From a virus, in the IMG/VR virus record IMGVR_UViG_3300012931_000759, positions 276,393-340,392 of that record: a stretch of 64,000 nucleotides of DNA; one strand, written 5' to 3'. A model generated the notes under the pieces. It made no database searches, was not told the DNA's origin, and saw only the letters and a program-made list of their open reading frames with translations. The translations under genes and the position numbers were made by a program. Shown one piece after another: positions 25,411-34,334 of the stretch (position 1 is the first letter of the stretch; every line of letters starts with the position of its first letter).

Positions 25411-26949
25411 GTGCCGGTTCGGATCATCATCAATAATATTTGGTCGCGTATTAGCGGTTTGTCCGAGGCTGGCATAGGGCTCGTCGACGATCTTGACCTA
25501 CAGCTGAGTTTCCATATTGAAGGCTATCAGTATATGCGGGCTTTCAAGCAGGGTTGGTATGACAAGGAGAGCGGCCAATGGCGACACTGGGATGGTCGCA
25601 GACATCTGCTCAACCAGAAGATGGTGTTCCCCACCGGGCTTCTGACTAGGGTCACGGCGTTCCTCGATCGGCGTAAGGTCGCGTACGAGTTGAGCGACCA
25701 GCGCGCGCCCGTCGTGGGTGGTGGGCGTTTCGATGTGGCCGGGCGCACCCCTTGGCCGCACCAGAAGGCCGCAGTCGAAGCGGCGCTGAAGGCCGAGCGT
25801 GGAATTATCCGCATTGGGACAGGTGGTGGTAAAACATACATGGCGGCAATGATGATTGCCGAGTACAATATACCGACGATGATATACGTCGTCGGTAAAG
25901 ACCTACTCCACCAGTTTCACCGCGAGATGAGCAAGGCCCTTGGACGCAATAGTGTCGGTATCGTGGGAGATGGATACTGCGATGTGCGCAGATTTACTGT
26001 GTGTTCTGTATGGACTGCCGCCACAGCATTTGGACTGAAGTCTCATGTTTCATTGGATGACGAGGACTGGGCACCAGATATTGTGTCCATAGGCCCCAAA
26101 AGCAAGCGGGCCATTCAGAGTGCTGTGGAGAACGCCAACCTGGCCATTTTCGACGAGGCGCATTTTCTGGCGTGCGAAACAATCCAGGAGATCTTCAAGG
26201 CAAGCAAATGTTGTCGGTACATGTTTGGCATGACCGGCACGGATTGGAGGGATGATGGGGCAGATCTACTCCTAGAGGCCTCGTGCGGCGGGCGCATCTT
26301 CAATATGCCTGCGTCTAAACTTATAGAAATGGGGTACTTGGTCACGCCCAAGATAGCGCTGGTGGAGATGCCGCCGCTCGATGAGCCCTGCCCGAACAGC
26401 TGGAGCGCGGTGTACAGCCGCTACGTGACGCACAACGAAGTCCGGAACCAGGCGATTATTGATGGGGCGCGAAGGCTCATCAACATGGGAAGAAAGGTTC
26501 TGATCCTCGTGCGTTATCTTCCACATGGCCAAAAACTTGTCGACATGCTACAGGATTTGCCCGTATTCTTCGTCAATGGGAGATTGGACGGCGAAACCCG
26601 GCAGGCGGTCAAGGAGCGGTTCGAAAGGGGTGAACTGCGCTGCCTAGTGGCGTCGTCGGTTTTCGACATCGGCGTCGACATTCCGAGCCTAGACGCGCTA
26701 GTACTGGCCGGGGCGGGAAAGTCGACAGTACGCGTCCTACAGCGCATTGGCCGCGTTATACGGGCGGCGGAAGGCAAGAAGGACGCCATTGTGATGGACT
26801 TTATCGACAATGCCAAATATCTCGATAAGCACTCCGCAATCCGTATCGCCGTCTACGAGGCAGAGCCAGGGTTCAGGCTCAAGTTTCCGAAGGGGTTTGA
26901 CCACGACTCGCTCAAACGGATCAAAAAGCTCAAGGCGAAAATCGGCTGA
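25411..26949 (+). CDS. SF2 DNA helicase, UvsW-like
   Basis: The 512-residue protein has Walker A GTGGGKT near residue 137, DEAH in IFDEAHFLA near 247, motif III GMTGTD, and C-lobe motifs FDIGVDIPSLDALVLAG and RVLQRIGRVIRAAEGK. The unusual N-terminal 110 residues with YDKESGQWRHWDGRR match UvsW-type phage helicases, which act at stalled forks and in recombination-dependent replication. It starts with GTG after AGGAG. The next gene overlaps its end. The function is assigned from motifs and phage context. Confidence 0.9.
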   Translation: MPVRIIINNIWSRISGLSEAGIGLVDDLDLQLSFHIEGYQYMRAFKQGWYDKESGQWRHWDGRRHLLNQKMVFPTGLLTRVTAFLDRRKVAYELSDQRAPVVGGGRFDVAGRTPWPHQKAAVEAALKAERGIIRIGTGGGKTYMAAMMIAEYNIPTMIYVVGKDLLHQFHREMSKALGRNSVGIVGDGYCDVRRFTVCSVWTAATAFGLKSHVSLDDEDWAPDIVSIGPKSKRAIQSAVENANLAIFDEAHFLACETIQEIFKASKCCRYMFGMTGTDWRDDGADLLLEASCGGRIFNMPASKLIEMGYLVTPKIALVEMPPLDEPCPNSWSAVYSRYVTHNEVRNQAIIDGARRLINMGRKVLILVRYLPHGQKLVDMLQDLPVFFVNGRLDGETRQAVKERFERGELRCLVASSVFDIGVDIPSLDALVLAGAGKSTVRVLQRIGRVIRAAEGKKDAIVMDFIDNAKYLDKHSAIRIAVYEAEPGFRLKFPKGFDHDSLKRIKKLKAKIG

Positions 26950-27631
26950 GTGTACGTGCGGCGCACGCAAGCAGGTGTCGTATGCCGGAGACGGGGTTGA
27001 ATACCCTGTTTTCTTTTGTCCGTCGTGCGGCCCGGACAAGCGCAACGAGTGGGAGCTTTGGTGGAGTGAGTACAGACTCCTGTGGCAGGATAACAGTAAA
27101 TGGGAAGAACCCAAACATCGCCTTCCGTGTCTGCTTGGGTTCTTCTGCGCAAAATACGCGGATCTGTACGGAAATCCGTTCCGCTTTACCTACGCTAGTC
27201 CAAATCCATACACAAGCAAGGATTTCATCATGGGCCGCCGCCTGCTCGCTATGTTCGATGGCGACGCCAAGGCGGCCAGGACCTATCTCAAGTGGGTTTT
27301 TGCGTTCAAGATCCGGAATACAAACTATGTGGTGAGCAGCCTTGGCTTCTTCGTGTCACAGAAATTTGTGGCTGAGTATATGCACGCCAAGGCGCGGTCG
27401 CGGGTGCTGCGGAGATCGAGCCCGCTTCCGACGGATTTCGTGGAGTGGTGCCTGGCCAACGAGCCGGAAATATTCGACCGCCAGGAGTTGGAGACATGGA
27501 ATGACCTGAACGGCCTGGTAACGCACGTAAAGCACTACGGGAAGGATGACACCGAAAGCAGGGTGGTAACTGAGGCGGTCCGCAGGGGAATGCTGCCGCG
27601 CGGTCCAGATTATGTTAGGCTGGAGGACTGA
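26897..27631 (+). CDS. Zinc-ribbon hypothetical protein in replication block
   Basis: The coding signal begins inside the end of the helicase gene. A zinc ribbon, CTCG with CPSCG 21 residues later, encoded from 26951, must be included, so the start lies upstream; TTG 26897 is a guess and ATG 26810 would add helicase shadow sequence. The remaining 220 residues are rich in Trp, Tyr and basic residues (WELWWSEYRLLW, RTYLKWVFAFKIRNTNYVV) and match no family I know. Between a helicase and a Sm-like gene, and upstream of the DnaC/DnaB pair, it may be a DNA-binding replication accessory protein. Confidence 0.6.
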   Translation: MTTTRSNGSKSSRRKSAECTCGARKQVSYAGDGVEYPVFFCPSCGPDKRNEWELWWSEYRLLWQDNSKWEEPKHRLPCLLGFFCAKYADLYGNPFRFTYASPNPYTSKDFIMGRRLLAMFDGDAKAARTYLKWVFAFKIRNTNYVVSSLGFFVSQKFVAEYMHAKARSRVLRRSSPLPTDFVEWCLANEPEIFDRQELETWNDLNGLVTHVKHYGKDDTESRVVTEAVRRGMLPRGPDYVRLED

Positions 27632-27635
27632 GAAG

Positions 27636-28136
27636 ATGGACATGATCGAAACGATGCGGCGAAGTGAAGCCGTGGAGATTTCGTTGAGGAACGGCCATGT
27701 GGTGTATGGGCGTTTCCTTGGGGTTTCGGGCAAGAATCTCATCTTGTGTGATCCGGACGGGGCGGTATTATTTGTGCCGTTTGCCGAGGAGAACGTGGCC
27801 TATATTAAGGTAGTTTCGGCCGATCCCGAGATCAGCCGGATGCTCGACCGTCTGTACGGAGACCGCCCATCCCACCAGCCGGTCGAGCCGCCAGAGGCCC
27901 AACCTGGTCGGCGGCTCCAGGATGAGCTGTCGCTGCGCCGTGTAGATCCGCCCGATCCTGAGCCGGGGAGAGTTGACGTACAGCCGGTCATCCTTGGCGG
28001 ACTGCCTGCCAACCGGCACGCCGCGATCGAAGAGGTCAAGGAGAGGCATCGCCACTCCAATACATTCGGGTCGAGTCAGACTGCGCCCAGGCCCGCATAT
28101 AGGCCGCGCATCCAGAGGGAAGACAAGGAAGAATGA
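27636..28136 (+). CDS. Small protein with Sm/Hfq-like N-terminal barrel (putative)
   Basis: The 166-residue protein starts at ATG 27636 with GGAGG 9 bases upstream. Residues 10-60 (EAVEISLRNGHVVYGRFLGV, then KNLILCDPDGAVLFVPF, then VAYIKVV) have the strand order and glycine turns of an LSm or Hfq barrel: VxLxNG...GxxxG......NLxL.D..G....P...V..I. The rest is Pro/Arg/Glu-rich and likely disordered. If the resemblance is right it could bind RNA; this is pattern-based and unconfirmed. It overlaps the DnaC-like gene by ATGA. Confidence 0.55.
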   Translation: MDMIETMRRSEAVEISLRNGHVVYGRFLGVSGKNLILCDPDGAVLFVPFAEENVAYIKVVSADPEISRMLDRLYGDRPSHQPVEPPEAQPGRRLQDELSLRRVDPPDPEPGRVDVQPVILGGLPANRHAAIEEVKERHRHSNTFGSSQTAPRPAYRPRIQREDKEE

Positions 28137-28813
28137 TTTCACAACGCAAGACTGAGGCCGAGAAGGCCCGCATAGTGGCGAACTGCGGCAGGTGTGGAGG
28201 GGTCGGCTGCGCGTACTGTCAGAAGTACTGTTCCTTCATAGACCGTATGTCCGAGGCGGGGATCCCGGTTGATTACTGGTTCCGCGACATGGAAAAATGG
28301 TACGGCGACCCCGATTTCGCAGAAGAATTCAAGGTTTCCTACCTATCCAGGATAGAGGCGGCCTACGCAGATGGTCGGGTTCTCTGCCTCCTTGGGCATA
28401 GGGGCGTCGGCAAGACTATGGCGGCGTGCTCGGCACTAAAGAAGGCTATCCTCTCCGGGTATTCGGCGCATTACACGTCGCTTGTCGACGCCGTTGATTT
28501 CCTCGTCTCCGGAGACGCCCACGACTACCGGCAGCTCCTGAAGTCTGTAGATTTCCTGGTGATGGACGAGGTTGACCAGCGGTTCTTTGACCACGTCAAC
28601 AGCCGCGCGCTGTATGGGAACCAGTTCGAGTATATTCTTAGGACCAGGACGCAGAACCGGCTTCCGATGATTATGTGCTCGAACTCTGAACGGGTTGAGG
28701 ACATCTTTTTCAACGACCAGGCGCAGGCGTCTTTTGTGTCCCTTGGGACACAGTTCTTCGCAACAATGCGCGTGGGTGGCCGGGATGCCAGACCCAAGGA
28801 GGGTGGGCAATGA
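28133..28813 (+). CDS. DnaC/IstB-like AAA+ helicase loader
   Basis: The 226-residue protein has an N-terminal zinc knuckle (CGRCGGVGCAYC near residue 18), then the P-loop LLGHRGVGKTMA near 86-97, Walker B FLVMDEVDQRF near 142 and a sensor-like MIMCSNSE near 180. This is the layout of DnaC or gp59-type loaders that place DnaB on DNA. The replicative helicase gene follows with an ATGA overlap, which supports the role. The zinc element is an addition seen in some phage and IstB-like loaders. Confidence 0.88.
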   Translation: MISQRKTEAEKARIVANCGRCGGVGCAYCQKYCSFIDRMSEAGIPVDYWFRDMEKWYGDPDFAEEFKVSYLSRIEAAYADGRVLCLLGHRGVGKTMAACSALKKAILSGYSAHYTSLVDAVDFLVSGDAHDYRQLLKSVDFLVMDEVDQRFFDHVNSRALYGNQFEYILRTRTQNRLPMIMCSNSERVEDIFFNDQAQASFVSLGTQFFATMRVGGRDARPKEGGQ

Positions 28814-30216
28814 GCGAGATTTCGCTGGACCTGAGGATGCTGGCGTACGCTCTTTCTGACAAAAGGATCCTCCTTGCCATGGCGACCACTGTGCGTGGAG
28901 AGCACTTCAATCCGGAATTTCGGGTACTGTGGGAGTTGGTCTCCAGGTGCTTTGCGAAGTACAAGGACATCCCCACGGCCAACGTACTTGAACATGTTGC
29001 CGACCTGGCGTGGGAGCAGCTAGTCGAGACATACCGCCGGGTTCTTGAGGCTATTCCATTGATCGACAGGCGGGAATATCCGGTCGACCTGGAGAAACTC
29101 AAGGCAAGGGCAAACGACAATATTCTCCGTAGGATGGGACAGCACGTCTACCAGAAGAACTGGAATGGACACGGGTTCGATAACCTACATGAGGCGAACA
29201 AGGCGTTACGTGAAACGGTCTCTAAGCTGGATCAGCTGTACAAGACGGAATCCTACAAGGAAGGCTCTTTGGCAGGGACTGCCTCCGAGGCCTGGGGTAA
29301 GTACCAGCGCACGAAACGTGATCCGGCCTCTGCCGCCGGGATTCATCTTGGATTTGCCGAGTTCGATCGCATCACTAACGGGATCAGGGAAGGCGAGCTT
29401 CTGCTCATTGGCGGCGAGTCCGGCACGGGCAAGTCGGCGCTCTCGATGAACATGGCTGTCAACGCGTGGCTTGGGGCCAACAAGGTGCCGACCGATCCGG
29501 ACGCGGATCCTAAAAACTTCGCTCCCGGCCGTGCGGTGGTGTACTTCTCGATCGAGATGCCCTACGAAGCCCTTGAGAGGCGGCTCCACGCGTGCGTTGC
29601 AGGGGTGCCACTTTACGGCATACGTGACGGCACGCTAGATGTAGCAGAGGAGGCCCGCTACCTGGCCGCCCTTCGGTTTATACAAAAGTACCCGCACCAG
29701 TTCCACATCATCGACATACCGCGCGGCGCGACCATGCGGTACATCGAGACCAAGTACCTGGAGCTATGCCAAGACAATACCGATGATCCCATCCATCTGT
29801 CTGTGGTCGATTACCTGAACCTGATGTCCATGGACGGCGAGGATGAGGGCGGCCCTGATTGGCTAAAAATCGGGAAACTGGGCGAGCAAGCGCATGAGTT
29901 CACCCGCGTCCATGGTACGCCCATGATCTCTCCGGTTCAACTAAACCGCCCGCCCAAGGAGGAGGCAGCAAGGGCCGCGAGGCCGGATCAGGATCGGATA
30001 GCGCGCAGCCTGATGCTGGTCCAGAACGCTAATATGGTTCTAAACATCGAGAAGCGCAAGGATGAGCATTTGACAAAAGACATGAGAGTTCACATAGTGA
30101 AGATGCGCGACGGCGAACAGGGCCTTTTCACCCTACAGAAGAGGCTGGATGCCATGCGGCTGTTCGATGACCCCACGGACTGGACACCCGGATCGTATGA
30201 GGCTGGAAACAATTAG
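28810..30216 (+). CDS. dnaB: Replicative DNA helicase, DnaB-like (SF4)
   Basis: The 468-residue protein has an N-terminal helical domain (about 1-150) and a RecA-like core: Walker A GGESGTGKSALSMNM near 200, VVYFSIEMPYEALERRL (motif H2), HLSVVDYLNLM (Walker B, near 339) and PVQLNRPPKEE. These are diagnostic for DnaB hexameric helicases that unwind the replication fork. It is encoded next to its loader. No primase domain is fused and no separate primase is in the window. Length is normal for DnaB. Confidence 0.93.
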   Translation: MSEISLDLRMLAYALSDKRILLAMATTVRGEHFNPEFRVLWELVSRCFAKYKDIPTANVLEHVADLAWEQLVETYRRVLEAIPLIDRREYPVDLEKLKARANDNILRRMGQHVYQKNWNGHGFDNLHEANKALRETVSKLDQLYKTESYKEGSLAGTASEAWGKYQRTKRDPASAAGIHLGFAEFDRITNGIREGELLLIGGESGTGKSALSMNMAVNAWLGANKVPTDPDADPKNFAPGRAVVYFSIEMPYEALERRLHACVAGVPLYGIRDGTLDVAEEARYLAALRFIQKYPHQFHIIDIPRGATMRYIETKYLELCQDNTDDPIHLSVVDYLNLMSMDGEDEGGPDWLKIGKLGEQAHEFTRVHGTPMISPVQLNRPPKEEAARAARPDQDRIARSLMLVQNANMVLNIEKRKDEHLTKDMRVHIVKMRDGEQGLFTLQKRLDAMRLFDDPTDWTPGSYEAGNN

Positions 30217-30231
30217 GCGGGGAAAAAGGCC

Positions 30232-30519
30232 ATGCCGATATATGACTACATTTGCGAGGAATGCGGCCACGTCTTCGAGGAGTTTGCGCGTATCACGGAT
30301 CCTCCGATTAATAAATGTCCGGCCTGCGGCCTAACGGGACGCGTATGTCGCCTAATCTCGAGCGGCACAGTTGGCACAGTAGAGATGAACGGTCGGGAGT
30401 ACTTCAATCGTGTCTTAGAACCGGAGGCCAAGCGGATCGCCGAGAAGATTAAGCACGGGGATGATGCCGCAATCGCTGATGTTTTTGGCGAGGGCCCTCC
30501 TGCAAAAAAAGTCGGTTGA
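30232..30519 (+). CDS. FmdB-type zinc-ribbon protein
   Basis: The 95-residue protein begins MPIYDYICEECGHVFEEF and has CPACG 20 residues after CEECG; this is the FmdB zinc-ribbon family, small presumed regulatory proteins. The tail is acidic and basic without pattern (EAKRIAEKIKHGDDAAI). The start has GGGGAAAAAGGCC upstream. It overlaps the -35 region of the promoter for the PrkA block. Family function is poorly known; some are called formamidase regulators, but that is not supported here. Confidence 0.8.
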   Translation: MPIYDYICEECGHVFEEFARITDPPINKCPACGLTGRVCRLISSGTVGTVEMNGREYFNRVLEPEAKRIAEKIKHGDDAAIADVFGEGPPAKKVG

Positions 30520-30544
30520 ATTCCGGCTGCCCTGTGCGTATAAT
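30516..30544 (+). promoter_or_regulatory. Sigma70-like promoter for the PrkA-YeaH-SpoVR block
   Basis: TTGAAT (30516-30521), a 17-base spacer, then consensus TATAAT (30539-30544). It is the best housekeeping-type promoter in the window and would start transcription about 60 bases before PrkA. The transcript leader then carries a hairpin at 30577-30591. It implies that host RNA polymerase reads this block independently of the upstream genes. Confidence 0.65.
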
Positions 30545-30576
30545 CTCTTTAAACAGGGGAAGGATTGCGTCCCGCT

Positions 30577-30591
30577 CCGGCCAAAGGCCGG
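30577..30591 (+). other. Leader hairpin before prkA
   Basis: CCGGCC-AAA-GGCCGG is a perfect GC stem with a 3-base loop, 24 bases before the prkA ATG and just before the AGGATGGAG ribosome site. A short run of A follows, not T, so it is not a terminator. It could stabilise the mRNA or tune translation; that is inferred. Confidence 0.45.
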
Positions 30592-30614
30592 GAAAAACCG
30601 CGAAAGGATGGAGC

Positions 30615-33600
30615 ATGGAAGTGATCAACACCGGCAAAAAGGGCAAGAAGACCAAGGATCAGGAAGAGACGGCGGAGAACGGGGCGCTCGACCTTGTTGC
30701 CCTCATTGAGCAATGTGCGGCCGAAGAGGATCTTGAGCCATGGGAGGGCACGCTTCGCGATTATCTCCCGATGGTACAGGATGATTGTACACTGGCGGAC
30801 ACGGCCCACGCAAGGCTGTGGCGCATGATTGAGACAGTCGGCATCAAGTTCGACGACAAGGATGAGCGGAAAGAGCATCCCGAGTACAGCTTTTTCACCA
30901 ACGAGTTGTTCGGCATCAATGACACGCTGGCCAGCGTCATGGAATATCTCAGGGCTGCCGCAGCTGGATCCGACGTCGCCCGGCGAATCCTGCTCCTATA
31001 CGGGCCCACGAGTTCCGGTAAATCGCAGTTCGCAATCCTCCTTAAGGAGGGTCTGGAGAAGTTCTCGCGCACCAAGGCCGGGCGCATGTTTGCCCTCAAA
31101 GATTGCCCGATGCACGAGAACCCCTTGAACGCGGTGCCCAAGGCTGCGAGGGAGCAATTGAAGGCTAAGTATGGCCTCAATATTGAAGGTGACTTGTGTC
31201 CGCGCTGTGCCTACAGGCTCAAGACCGAGTTCAACGGCGACTTCATGGCTCTGCCGGTCGAGCGCGTGCTCCTGTCCGAGGCCAACCGAGTGGGTATCGG
31301 CACGTTCCAGCCGGCCGATCCCAAGTCGCAGAACCAGTCCGAGCTGACGGGCTCCGTCAACTTCGCCAAGCTGGCCGAGCTGGGCTCGGAGTCGCACCCG
31401 CTGGCTTTCGACTTCAACGGCGAGCTGAACAAGGCCAACCGCGGCATGATGGAGTTCATCGAGCTCCTGAAGGTGGACCGCAAGTTCAGGCACATCCTCC
31501 TGACGCTGGCGCAGGAGAAGCGCATCAAGGCACAGAATTTTCCGCTCATTTTCGCGGACCTAGTAGTAATCAGCCATAGCGTGTCTGGCGATATGCCTGT
31601 TCCCTATAGAGAGAATGGGTTGGTTCGATTTACCACAATGAGGCAACTGTGTGATGCCAACAACACCAACATCGAGGTTCTTGCTGCCGATGCCAATGGC
31701 AAGCCCGCATGGACGAAAGTGAAAGGATTCTATCGTCACCAGTTCTCTGGCAAAATGGTGAAGACCGTACAGGTTGATGGTGTTGTCAACACTACTTGGC
31801 ATCATTCTTTGATTGGCAAGGCGGACAATGCGCCTTTTCTGCCCGAAACGCTTCAAGATGTCCTGGCATTCAGGAATGTTCCTGAACAAACCGAACTTGG
31901 GACATTCGATGTTCCGGTTCCCGATTCGTTGTCCTATTTACCCGTTAATACCCCAGGTATCTTGTCCACGGATTGCTGTGTTCCCGAGCAATCCTTTGCT
32001 CGTGTTAAACCAACTGGCAACAAGAAAAGTGATGGAGAATACGGCAAATATTGGATCAAAACTCGCTACGATTCTTGTTCCGAGGAAGCGAAAGACATTG
32101 TTGCTCTTCTGTGTTGGTATGCTACAGAGGGTCATGTCTCGAATGAGCATGCGATCATTTCCCAAGCCAACCTGGAAACTCTATTTTCCCTGAAGAAGAG
32201 AGCGGAGAGGGTTTCTTCAGCCATAGGGTCTGTGTTTGATCGATCGGATGAGGAGGATCACACTAGCCGCCTTCACCTTTCGGCAAGGGTGTGGCGGGAA
32301 ATTCTTGAGCACAATTGCGGAAGATATAGCGAAAACAAGCGTTTGCCAGATTTTGTGTTCAATTTGCCTCGTGAGTTGCGTGAATTCGCTTTACGAGAAC
32401 TCATAAAGGGAGATGGTCAGACTATGCCATCGTTCGCATCCTGCGAGGAATATGCCAAAAAGTACTTTGCCTTCAAAACGACAAGCATTATTCTGGCAGC
32501 CCAATTCTGCTATTTGGCAAGTTCGCTTGGGTACGATTTTGGCGTACATCATGGATATACGAAAAAGGGAAAGGATTTCTTTGGCATCAATTATCGGGAA
32601 CGAACGAAGCCCATACTAAGGAAAAACAGGATCGAGACCGTTGAGGTGTCCGACAGCGAAGTATTCGATATCGAATGCGTGGACAATCATTCTTTTGTGG
32701 CTGGCGTTGGCAACCTTGTTTGCCACAATACGAATGAGACCGAGTACCTCAAGTTCCTCGCCCAGAAGGAGGAGGAAGCGCTCCACGACCGCCTGTGGGT
32801 CATCAAGTTCCCCTACAACCTGCGCCTCGAGGACGAGATCAAGATCTACGAGAAGCTCATTTCCAGGGCGGCCGGGTTCCAAGGTATCCACATCGCGCCA
32901 CACACCCTGCGCGTGGCGGCGATGTTCGCCATCCTGAGCAGGCTGGAGGAGTCCAAGGACCAGAAGTTCACCCTGCTGACCAAGATGCGCCTGTACAACG
33001 GCGAGAAGGTCGACGGGGCCGGCAAGGAGGACGAGAAGAGGCTGCGCGAGGCTGCCGAGCGCGAGGGCATGGACGGCATCAGCCCCCGCTACATCGTGAA
33101 CCGCATCTCGGCCTGCTTCACCAAGCACGGTCGGACCTACATCACCCCGATGGACATCGTCCGCAGCATCAAGGAGGGGTTCTCCACCAACGCCAAGCTG
33201 TCGAAAGAGGACATCTCGCGGTTCGAGAACATTATCACGACGGTGATGGAGGAGTACAACAAGATCGCAACAAACGAGGTTCAGAAGGCTTTCTTCCTGA
33301 ATTTCGAGCACGAGATCAAGGATCTGCTCAATAACTACATCGACAACGTTGGTGCCTATCTGGACGATGACAAGATCCAAAACCACTGGGGCGAAATGGA
33401 GGAGCCGAACCACCGCCTCATGAGGAGTGTCGAGGAGAAAATTGGCATCACCGACGGCGGCAAGGATGCTTTCCGCCAAGAGGTGTACCGCAAGATGATC
33501 AAGAGCAAGAGCGAGACGGGCGACTACGACTACCAGAACCATCCGCGCCTGAAGGAGGCGCTACAGAAGCAGTTGTTCGAGGAGCGCAGCGACATCATCA

Positions 33601-33752
33601 GGCTGACGGTGTCCGTGCGGAATCCTGATGCCGATGCGCTCAAGCGGCTGAACGAGGTCATCAAGACCTTGAGCGAAAAATGCGGTTACACTCCGGAGAG
33701 CGCCAATGATTTGCTGCGTTATGTCAGCAGCATATTGGCGAAAAACAGCTAG
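30615..33752 (+). CDS. prkA: PrkA (YeaG) serine protein kinase family protein with an intein
   Basis: Without its intein the protein has 661 residues, close to E. coli PrkA (about 640). The AAA+ part has LLYGPTSSGKSQFAI near residue 130 (P-loop), a Cys pair CPRCAYRLKTEF, SELTGSVNFAKLAELGS and GMMEFIELLKVDRKF, all PrkA landmarks. The extein junction VVISH/TNETEYLKF is the conserved HTNE site. The C-terminal half (LRVAAMFAILSRLEESK, SPRYIVNRISAC) is the PrkA-specific domain. PrkA is described as a Ser kinase, and more recently as a protease, acting in sporulation and starvation. ATG 30615 follows AGGATGGAG; longer TTG starts are rejected. YeaH and SpoVR follow. Confidence 0.92.
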   Translation: MEVINTGKKGKKTKDQEETAENGALDLVALIEQCAAEEDLEPWEGTLRDYLPMVQDDCTLADTAHARLWRMIETVGIKFDDKDERKEHPEYSFFTNELFGINDTLASVMEYLRAAAAGSDVARRILLLYGPTSSGKSQFAILLKEGLEKFSRTKAGRMFALKDCPMHENPLNAVPKAAREQLKAKYGLNIEGDLCPRCAYRLKTEFNGDFMALPVERVLLSEANRVGIGTFQPADPKSQNQSELTGSVNFAKLAELGSESHPLAFDFNGELNKANRGMMEFIELLKVDRKFRHILLTLAQEKRIKAQNFPLIFADLVVISHSVSGDMPVPYRENGLVRFTTMRQLCDANNTNIEVLAADANGKPAWTKVKGFYRHQFSGKMVKTVQVDGVVNTTWHHSLIGKADNAPFLPETLQDVLAFRNVPEQTELGTFDVPVPDSLSYLPVNTPGILSTDCCVPEQSFARVKPTGNKKSDGEYGKYWIKTRYDSCSEEAKDIVALLCWYATEGHVSNEHAIISQANLETLFSLKKRAERVSSAIGSVFDRSDEEDHTSRLHLSARVWREILEHNCGRYSENKRLPDFVFNLPRELREFALRELIKGDGQTMPSFASCEEYAKKYFAFKTTSIILAAQFCYLASSLGYDFGVHHGYTKKGKDFFGINYRERTKPILRKNRIETVEVSDSEVFDIECVDNHSFVAGVGNLVCHNTNETEYLKFLAQKEEEALHDRLWVIKFPYNLRLEDEIKIYEKLISRAAGFQGIHIAPHTLRVAAMFAILSRLEESKDQKFTLLTKMRLYNGEKVDGAGKEDEKRLREAAEREGMDGISPRYIVNRISACFTKHGRTYITPMDIVRSIKEGFSTNAKLSKEDISRFENIITTVMEEYNKIATNEVQKAFFLNFEHEIKDLLNNYIDNVGAYLDDDKIQNHWGEMEEPNHRLMRSVEEKIGITDGGKDAFRQEVYRKMIKSKSETGDYDYQNHPRLKEALQKQLFEERSDIIRLTVSVRNPDADALKRLNEVIKTLSEKCGYTPESANDLLRYVSSILAKNS
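31578..32729 (+). other. Intein in PrkA (Ser1, LAGLIDADG endonuclease), 384 aa
   Basis: It begins at Ser in SVSGDMPVPYRENG, the usual block A, and ends HN (SFVAGVGNLVCHN) before Thr, so splicing residues S1, penultimate H, terminal N and +1 T are all present. The middle has LLCWYATEGHVS and ALRELIKGDGQTMPS, degenerate LAGLIDADG helices. It lies in the most conserved part of the AAA+ core. The DNA is AT-richer than its flanks, which suggests recent arrival. Confidence 0.88.
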
Positions 33753-34334
33753 ATGGCCAATGAGATTTGTGCCAGATGCGGCAGACCGAGAAAAGTGGCC
33801 GAAAGAACGCCAGATGGTCCAATTTGCCACAACTGCTACAAAAAAGAGCACATTGAGCCATGCCGGTTCTGTGGGAAACAGAAAGCAGTTGCTGCCCGAG
33901 ATGATAACGGCGCGGCCATCTGCGACAACTGTAACAAAGAACACAACAAATGTTCGTGTTACGTGTGCCATGAAGTTAGACAAGTTCGTGCGCGTGCGGA
34001 AAACGGACAGCCACTGTGTCTTGCTTGTCATCGTTTGACTAATCTTGGACAGTTTTTCGCATCGTACAAGAGAGGAGCCAGCCTGCGCGGTCATATATTC
34101 GAACTCACGTTGGATGAGTTTGAACAATTGGTGCGCAGGCCATGCTGGTACTGTGGACGCTACAACCGGGGAGAAATTTTCAGCGGCGTGGACAGAATCG
34201 ACAGTTCATGCGGCTATGTTCGAACCAATGTGCTACCGTGCTGCGGCGAGTGTAACCTGATGAAAGGTTCCTTGTCCAAGGACGCGTTCCTTGCTAGCAT
34301 TGTGCGCATAGCCAGACATTTGGAAAACAAATGA
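33753..34334 (+). CDS. HNH homing endonuclease with zinc ribbons
   Basis: The 193-residue protein starts at the base after the prkA stop. It has several Cys pairs in the first half (CARCGRPRK, CHNCYKKEH, CRFCGK, CDNCNKEH, CYVCHEVR, CLACHR), a zinc-ribbon array that probably helps bind DNA, then an HNH core: CWYCGRYNRGEIFSGVDRID and LPCCGECNLMKGSLS. It interrupts the PrkA-YeaH pair, whose genes are normally neighbours, and overlaps the start of the DUF444 gene by four bases. The gene is likely mobile. Confidence 0.9.
   Translation: MANEICARCGRPRKVAERTPDGPICHNCYKKEHIEPCRFCGKQKAVAARDDNGAAICDNCNKEHNKCSCYVCHEVRQVRARAENGQPLCLACHRLTNLGQFFASYKRGASLRGHIFELTLDEFEQLVRRPCWYCGRYNRGEIFSGVDRIDSSCGYVRTNVLPCCGECNLMKGSLSKDAFLASIVRIARHLENK

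Noticed and set aside
26810-26896. ATG 26810 as the start of the zinc-ribbon gene
   Set aside because: The added residues are Ser/Arg/Thr-rich shadow of the helicase frame, with no ribosome site.
30490-30510. GAGGGCCCTC palindrome followed by A7 as a terminator
   Set aside because: It lies inside the FmdB reading frame and the run is A on the transcribed strand; no minus-strand gene needs it.
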